Shown piece after piece: positions 59,316 to 64,000 of a DNA stretch of 64,000 nucleotides. The position numbers and the translations under genes were made by a program. The notes below the pieces were generated by a model that was not told where the DNA came from, searched no databases, and saw nothing but the letters and a program-made list of their open reading frames with translations. Positions within the stretch are counted from its first letter, which is position 1, and every line of letters begins with the position of its first letter. The stretch covers positions 248,001 to 312,000 of the forward strand of contig JAJVIF010000001.1 of assembly GCA_022072165.1 (NCBI GenBank). The letters run 5' to 3'. The DNA is from a bacterium. GTDB taxonomy: Bacteria > JAJVIF01.

Positions 59316-60172
59316 AACCGCTTCCCTTCACGAAAATGCACGGCACCGGCAACGACTTCGTGGTCGTGCGTCGCAACGATCTCCCCGAGGGGAAGGACCC
59401 CGGGGCGATTGCGATCCTGAGCTCGCATCGACGCTTCGGAATCGGCTCCGATGGCCTCCTCCTGGTCGGACTCGCCGAGGGCGACGCTGATCTGGAAATG
59501 ATCTTCTACAACCCGGATGGCACCACGGCAGAGATGTGCGGTAACGGCCTGCGCTGTGTCGCCAAGTACGCCTACGACCATCGCCTGGTGCACGGCACCA
59601 CCTTTCGGGTGCAAACCGGGGCAGGTATCAAGGACGTCGAAGTGACCGTCGGGGCGGAGGGCAAGGTGTATGCCGTCGAGTGCAACATGGGAGCTCCGGT
59701 GTTCACCTGCCAGGAGATCCCGGTCAACTGGCCAGAAGACACGGCGATCCACCAGCCGCTGAAGGTCCCCCATGGCGATCACGAGCACCTGGTTCGCTTT
59801 ACGGCAGTCTCGATGGGGAATCCCCATGCGGTCATCCCGGTCGATGACCTGGATAACCTCAAAGTCAGTCATCTGGGACCTCCAATCGAAACGCATCCGA
59901 TGTTCCCGGCGAAGACCAATGTGGAGTTCGTCCAGCAACTCAGCCGTGACCGGGTCGCGATCCGCATCTGGGAACGCGGCGCTGGGGAAACCTGGAGCTG
60001 CGGTACCGGTATCTGCGCGGTCTTTGCTGCCCTGCGAGCCCACGGCGATTGCGATGACGCCCTCTCAGTGGAAGTCAAAGGCGGGACTGTCGAGACCCGC
60101 TGGACCGAAGCTGGCGAAATCCTGATGAAGGGGCCAGCCGTCGAAGTCTTCTCCGGTACCATGCAGGTCTGA
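59306..60172 (+). CDS. dapF: Diaminopimelate epimerase
   Basis: 288 residues. Interconverts LL- and meso-diaminopimelate for lysine and peptidoglycan. Catalytic cysteines C78 (EMCGNGLRC) and C232 (TWSCGTGIC) are both present; the N-terminus FTKMHGTGNDF is diagnostic. It overlaps miaA by ten bases and is followed by the LL-DAP aminotransferase gene, whose product supplies LL-diaminopimelate. Confidence 0.96.
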   Translation: MGLKPLPFTKMHGTGNDFVVVRRNDLPEGKDPGAIAILSSHRRFGIGSDGLLLVGLAEGDADLEMIFYNPDGTTAEMCGNGLRCVAKYAYDHRLVHGTTFRVQTGAGIKDVEVTVGAEGKVYAVECNMGAPVFTCQEIPVNWPEDTAIHQPLKVPHGDHEHLVRFTAVSMGNPHAVIPVDDLDNLKVSHLGPPIETHPMFPAKTNVEFVQQLSRDRVAIRIWERGAGETWSCGTGICAVFAALRAHGDCDDALSVEVKGGTVETRWTEAGEILMKGPAVEVFSGTMQV

Positions 60173-60231
60173 ACACGAGGGCTAGCGTCCATCAGCAGGC
60201 AGCAATAGCGATAAAGGAAGTGGCAGTCCGC

Positions 60232-61437
60232 ATGACCTCTCCGACCCCGACACTCAAACTCTCCCGTCGCGTGACAGAAGTCCCGCCGTATCTCTTTGCG
60301 GCGATCGACAAAGCCCGCGACGAAGCCAGGGCGAGGGGACTGGATGTCATTTCGCTTGGCATCGGCGATCCGGACCAGCCGACCCTCGATCCCATCGTTG
60401 AAGAGATGCACCGCGCCATCGACCGTCCGGCCAATCACCGGTACCCGGCGTACGAAGGCTCAGCGGCGTTCCGGGAGGCGGCGAGTCGCTGGATGGAGCG
60501 TCGCTTCGGTGTCCGGCTGGCACCCTGCGAAATCATGGCGCTCATCGGAGCCAAAGAAGGGATCATGCACTTCTCCCTCGCGGTGCTTGACCCAGGGGAT
60601 CTCTGTATCGTGCCGGAGCCGAGCTATCCCACTTACCGCACGTCTGCCCAGTGCGCCGGAGCGGACATCTACGATGTCGCGCTCACCGAGGCCAACGATT
60701 TCCAGATTGACCTGGCCTCAATTCCCGAAGAAATCGCCCGACGAGCCACCCTGATCTGGGTGAACTACCCGAACAATCCCACGACCGCCGTGGCCTCGCG
60801 GGACTTTTTCACCGATCTCATCGCCTGGGCCCGCAAGTACGAGGTGATCGTCGTCAACGACAACGCCTACTCCGAGATCTACTTTGACCCTGCCGACCGG
60901 CCCATCTCGATTTTCGAGTTCGAGGGGGCGAAGGATGTCGCGGTGGAGCTGTACTCCCTCTCGAAGGGATACAACATGACCGGCTGGCGCATCGGCTGGG
61001 CGGCAGGGCGTAAAGAGTTCATGGACGCCCTGGGGGTGATCAAGAGCAACACCGACTCGGGCGTCTTCACTGCGATTCAGGAAGCCTCGATGGTCGGACT
61101 CGATCTCCCCTTCGAGGCCCAGGATCCCATCCGGCAGCTCTATCGCGAGCGACGGGATCGGGTGGTTGCCCGCCTGAGTGCTGCCGGCATCACTTTCTAC
61201 CCCTGTCGCGGCACCATCTACCTCTGGGGCAAAGTTCCGACCACGGAGAGCAGTGTGGAGTACGCCTCCCGGCTCCTGGAGCAGACCGGGGTTGTCATCG
61301 GCCCGGGGCGTGGTTGGGGTCCGAGCGGGGAGGGCTGGTTCCGGCTCTGCCTGACGACCGCCGATGACCGGCTGGATGAAGCCGTCGGGCGCATCATTGC
61401 AGACCTCGAGCAGTGGCGAGCCGCTCACCCCGGTTAG
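60232..61437 (+). CDS. dapL: LL-diaminopimelate aminotransferase-like enzyme
   Basis: 401 residues from ATG 60232, with AAAGGAAG 11 bases upstream. Fold-type I aminotransferase with ISLGIGDPDQPT, WVNYPNNPT and PLP lysine K245 in SLSKGYNMTGWRIGWAAG. Together with its place right after dapF, this indicates the DapL one-step route from tetrahydrodipicolinate to LL-DAP. Related enzymes include DapC and other aminotransferases, so the exact specificity rests on context. The 3' end overlaps the convergent lipoprotein stop (61434-61436). Confidence 0.82.
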   Translation: MTSPTPTLKLSRRVTEVPPYLFAAIDKARDEARARGLDVISLGIGDPDQPTLDPIVEEMHRAIDRPANHRYPAYEGSAAFREAASRWMERRFGVRLAPCEIMALIGAKEGIMHFSLAVLDPGDLCIVPEPSYPTYRTSAQCAGADIYDVALTEANDFQIDLASIPEEIARRATLIWVNYPNNPTTAVASRDFFTDLIAWARKYEVIVVNDNAYSEIYFDPADRPISIFEFEGAKDVAVELYSLSKGYNMTGWRIGWAAGRKEFMDALGVIKSNTDSGVFTAIQEASMVGLDLPFEAQDPIRQLYRERRDRVVARLSAAGITFYPCRGTIYLWGKVPTTESSVEYASRLLEQTGVVIGPGRGWGPSGEGWFRLCLTTADDRLDEAVGRIIADLEQWRAAHPG

Positions 61438-63839
61438 CGAAAGACGGGATACCCCTCAAAGTCGTTATCTGTGTTGCTGATATTGATCAGCTGCGACGAG
61501 GGCGCGTCTTCGTCATAGACCCAGATGTCCGCGTCGACGATCGAAGGGGATGTGAGATCCGAAAGGTCCGCTTCCAGGGCGACAAACGCCACTTTGCGAC
61601 CCGTCCGATTAAAGACCGGCTGAATCGGAATGTACGCCGTGGCTGGGGCGGGAGGGGTGCCCATCCCCGACAGGTTGATCTCTGTCAGTGCGCCGCTGGA
61701 GGCGTTCACAAAGGCCAGCTTGAAGCTCCGGGGCAGGTTCAGCAGATTGACATCAATGTAGGTGCAGACCAGCCGGGTCCCATCGGGTGACCAGTCGGGA
61801 TAGAACACGCCGCGGGTGGTTGATGAGTCCGCGATGGTCGTGAGCTTCGTAAAGCTGGACCCCGGGTTCTGTGGGTCGAACGTGTAGAGGTTGCCGTTCG
61901 CCCGGAGCGGCGGCAGCGCAGCGCTGGCGGAAATGCCGGTGCCCGATGAAATCACGGCCCGGTCACTACGCGAGGGATCCCAGTCCGGACCCGCCAGGTC
62001 CGCGAAGAGGCGTTCTCCCTGGATGGTTAGTCCAGGCAGTCCCCGGGGGACGCCGCTGAATGTGCCGAGCTTCAGGCCGGTCAGGAAATCGCCGACCACC
62101 AGCTCTGGAGCGAGACCCGCTTCCAGTGCCAGGAACGGATGCGCTCCCGGATACCCGCTGCTGGGCAATTGTCCGATACTGGGGTGCAGATAAAACGTGT
62201 CTTGCAGCGGACGAGGAATCCGTCGGAATGGATGACTCTGCTGAATCCCGGAGCGATCAAGCGAGTTCAGATCCCCAGCTGGCCCGATCAGCATCAGTTG
62301 CCGCGCTTGTGGGCCTACGAACTCGGCAAAAGCAGTACCGAAGACCACACCCATACTCCCCGGAACGACCTCACGAAATGGCAACAACTGGACCAGCCTC
62401 GTGGTGCCGCCGCCGAGCAGCGTCGCGGTCGATGTCGCCAAGAGCACCTCATTGCTGTCCGGTCCTGCCCCGCCTTTGATCAGCTGGTAGCTCCGGATGG
62501 GAACCGCACGCTCCGCGCTCGGGAGCAGGGTGCCCGGCTCGACCCCGAAGCGATAGTTCGCTGCCTGCGGATCGCTGTCTTCGGGGTCGATGACTCGCAC
62601 CAGCCCATAGCTGTTCCCAGCGCCAACGGTAAATTCTGACGTTATCGTCCCGGAATACCGCAAAGGCGTCAGCGGACCACCATCGCCCGCCACATGTGTC
62701 AGTTGCTGTGGGGTAGAGGTCAGTCCGTCAAGAAAGACCTCCACGACGGGCACACCGCTTGCCCCTGGCTGCACCAGCTGTACGTCTGTTTCATCGCTGA
62801 GATTGGCATCGCCTGCTTCCTGCGCGAAGGTGTCCCAGTCGCGGATGGCGGTGACAAAGGTGGCAGTGGATCCGGCATTAAGCCCAATCTCAGTCATCCC
62901 AGGCACGATCACCTGCGACACATCAAGGGCGTTGTAGGGGAGGCGATAGGCGAAGAGCAACGGATCGCCGGATTCGGCAGGGAAGCGGCGCGTGATCCCC
63001 CCTTCACCGCGGGGGTCGGTCCACTTGGCGAGGAGGGCAAAGGTCAGCGTCCAGGGGACCGCAATCCCCGGACCTTCCAGCAGCAGGACCCCTTCGGTCT
63101 GCTGCCCGCCATGCAGATAGTCATAGCCGGTCCAGCCGATGTTTTCCGCGCCGATGTTGCTGCGCTGCCAGCCGCCACCATCCCCATCATAGGAACCGGT
63201 CATGAGTCCCTCATTGCTGACATTGGCGCGCGAGTCGTATGCCTCGTTCACCAGCAGCCAGGCCGGGAAGAGGTCCCCGGGATTGATGAAATTTTGCGGC
63301 GGCACAGGCACGAGCCCCTCAATCTCCACATACGCATCCGGCAGAAGGGCACCATCATTACGGACTCCCTGACCATCGTAGGTGCCGATTTGATCTTTGG
63401 AAATCAGGACGAGATACCCCGTGTACCCCAGGTCGGCTCGATTTTTCCCACTGATGGGGGCCTCGAAGTTTGGCGCCGGGAACGGGTGCGCGTGACGCCA
63501 TTCGAGAAGCAACGAACCTGCCGGACCCCGCCGGACACTGGTGATGCGGAAATCAACCGGTTTCACGAACGGGCTGATGTCGATCTGATAGCTCAGCGCT
63601 TGCGGCGGCTGGGCCGCCAGGAGCCGGGAGGGCTCCACCTGTGCACTGAGTGACAGCGGGTCGATGGTGACATTAAACATCCCGATGGTGGCGAGATCAG
63701 TCCGGACCTGGGATTCCGGAACGTGCTGGGGCACCGATGGCAGCCGGTTTCCTGCCTGGCAGGCGAACAGCATCCAGGGAAGCGTGAGCAGCCCCAGCTT
63801 CAGGGACCACTGCGAGTAAAAGAGGGGATTGGCGGCCAT
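61434..63839 (-). CDS. Large lipoprotein with C-terminal TolB/WD40-like propeller
   Basis: 801 residues from ATG 63839 (GAGGA upstream). Signal peptide ends in MLFACQAGN, a lipobox with Phe at -2. The first about 550 residues are beta-rich with no motif I know. The C-terminal part has WSPDGTRLV and QPVFNRTGRKVAFVALEADL, and DIWVYD, blades of a TolB-type propeller. No TolA or Pal partner. Convergent with dapL; probably a single gene with its own TACAAT promoter near 63876. An outer-envelope or surface role is inferred from the lipobox only. Confidence 0.65.
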   Translation of the reverse strand: MAANPLFYSQWSLKLGLLTLPWMLFACQAGNRLPSVPQHVPESQVRTDLATIGMFNVTIDPLSLSAQVEPSRLLAAQPPQALSYQIDISPFVKPVDFRITSVRRGPAGSLLLEWRHAHPFPAPNFEAPISGKNRADLGYTGYLVLISKDQIGTYDGQGVRNDGALLPDAYVEIEGLVPVPPQNFINPGDLFPAWLLVNEAYDSRANVSNEGLMTGSYDGDGGGWQRSNIGAENIGWTGYDYLHGGQQTEGVLLLEGPGIAVPWTLTFALLAKWTDPRGEGGITRRFPAESGDPLLFAYRLPYNALDVSQVIVPGMTEIGLNAGSTATFVTAIRDWDTFAQEAGDANLSDETDVQLVQPGASGVPVVEVFLDGLTSTPQQLTHVAGDGGPLTPLRYSGTITSEFTVGAGNSYGLVRVIDPEDSDPQAANYRFGVEPGTLLPSAERAVPIRSYQLIKGGAGPDSNEVLLATSTATLLGGGTTRLVQLLPFREVVPGSMGVVFGTAFAEFVGPQARQLMLIGPAGDLNSLDRSGIQQSHPFRRIPRPLQDTFYLHPSIGQLPSSGYPGAHPFLALEAGLAPELVVGDFLTGLKLGTFSGVPRGLPGLTIQGERLFADLAGPDWDPSRSDRAVISSGTGISASAALPPLRANGNLYTFDPQNPGSSFTKLTTIADSSTTRGVFYPDWSPDGTRLVCTYIDVNLLNLPRSFKLAFVNASSGALTEINLSGMGTPPAPATAYIPIQPVFNRTGRKVAFVALEADLSDLTSPSIVDADIWVYDEDAPSSQLINISNTDNDFEGYPVFR

Positions 63840-63954
63840 GGCGACGTCCTCGTGCAGGAGATGCCAGAGATTGTAGGCCCCCGGAGCACCCCCGAGACAT
63901 TGATTCGACATTCTGTCGGCTGGCACCATTGCGGTACGCTTCATCGCGCATCCT

Positions 63955-64000
63955 ATGGCCACGACTCGCACCGCCCCGGCTCCCGCCCCCAGTCCGCTCC
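63955..64000 (+). CDS. Possible start of a further gene, cut by the window edge
   Basis: ATG 63955 opens a frame rich in Pro and Ala (MATTRTAPAPAPSPL) to the end of the window. It lies divergent from the lipoprotein gene, with TACGCT 14 bases upstream. Too short to identify. Confidence 0.25.
   Translation, partial: MATTRTAPAPAPSPL

Noticed and set aside
1-64000. CRISPR array, insertion sequence, prophage or integrase, tRNA or rRNA
   Set aside because: No regularly spaced repeats, transposase or integrase motifs, or tRNA-like cloverleaf with CCA end were seen anywhere in the window.

Overview
This 64 kb window is a gene-dense, high-GC bacterial chromosome segment. Nothing in it looks like phage, plasmid, insertion sequence, CRISPR, rRNA or tRNA. 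The cell envelope is probably diderm, because there is a CsgG-family protein, several lipoproteins and a Tad pilus locus. The gene mix is DapL-type lysine synthesis, biotin-dependent carboxylase subunits, a B12-binding mutase subunit, a multihaem cytochrome and a large Tad locus with FHA proteins and a Ser/Thr kinase. It matches no model organism I recognise. An uncultured or poorly sampled phylum is plausible, but I cannot place it from sequence alone.

Layout. 1-4.1 kb, plus strand: the 3' end of aroA, a DnaQ-like exonuclease, a tetrahaem lipoprotein, nusB with a long basic tail, and a small unknown. 4.1-7.2 kb, minus strand: a class I aminotransferase, a stand-alone B12-binding mutase subunit and a LeuA-family synthase. 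7.2-7.7 kb holds no gene but has strong hairpins and a TATAAT box. 7.7-26.9 kb, minus strand: a Tad/Flp pilus locus read from 26.9 kb downwards. It encodes four small Flp-type pilins, two TadE-like proteins, a TadG-like protein, CpaB, a fused TadZ-TadA ATPase, TadB, TadC, two FHA membrane proteins, a PEGA/TPR protein, a PilB/GspE-type ATPase, a zinc-ribbon Ser/Thr kinase and a CsgG-family protein. 27-33.6 kb, minus strand: a beta-CASP metallo-beta-lactamase ribonuclease-like protein, a universal-stress-like protein, an M28 peptidase, a small membrane protein, and biotin carrier plus biotin carboxylase. 33.6-38.2 kb: uvrB (plus), then aroE, a C39-like protein and a lipoprotein (minus). 38.4-44.1 kb: prs, a P-loop-less YhaN-like protein, a YggS-family PLP protein, a VTT/DedA protein, an unknown and arginase. 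44.1-47.6 kb, minus strand: an M16 peptidase pair and a Cys-rich exported protein. 47.8-55.7 kb, plus strand: a DegT aminotransferase, then a DUF58/BatA-like/double-VWA cluster without MoxR. 55.7-64 kb: TauE transporter, lipoprotein, ABC ATPase-miaA-dapF-dapL, and a large beta-propeller lipoprotein.

Working together. The pilus locus is the most distinctive part. Four of its intergenic regions carry the same minus-strand motif TGGC[A/G]C-N5-[A/G]TGT. This resembles a sigma-54 promoter (GG-N10-GC) with the last base changed. The motif sits ahead of pilin 1, of pilins 2-3, of the TadG-to-FHA core and of the TPR gene, so these units may be co-regulated. The PilB-kinase-CsgG unit lacks it. The locus in this window has no secretin, no prepilin peptidase and no PilC. 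Elsewhere, several genes (nusB, the B12 subunit, accC, uvrB, degT, dapF) have a -10-like hexamer 6-9 bases before the start codon, which suggests leaderless transcripts next to others with good Shine-Dalgarno sites. Start positions given are my choices from ribosome-binding sites, signal peptides and domain starts.
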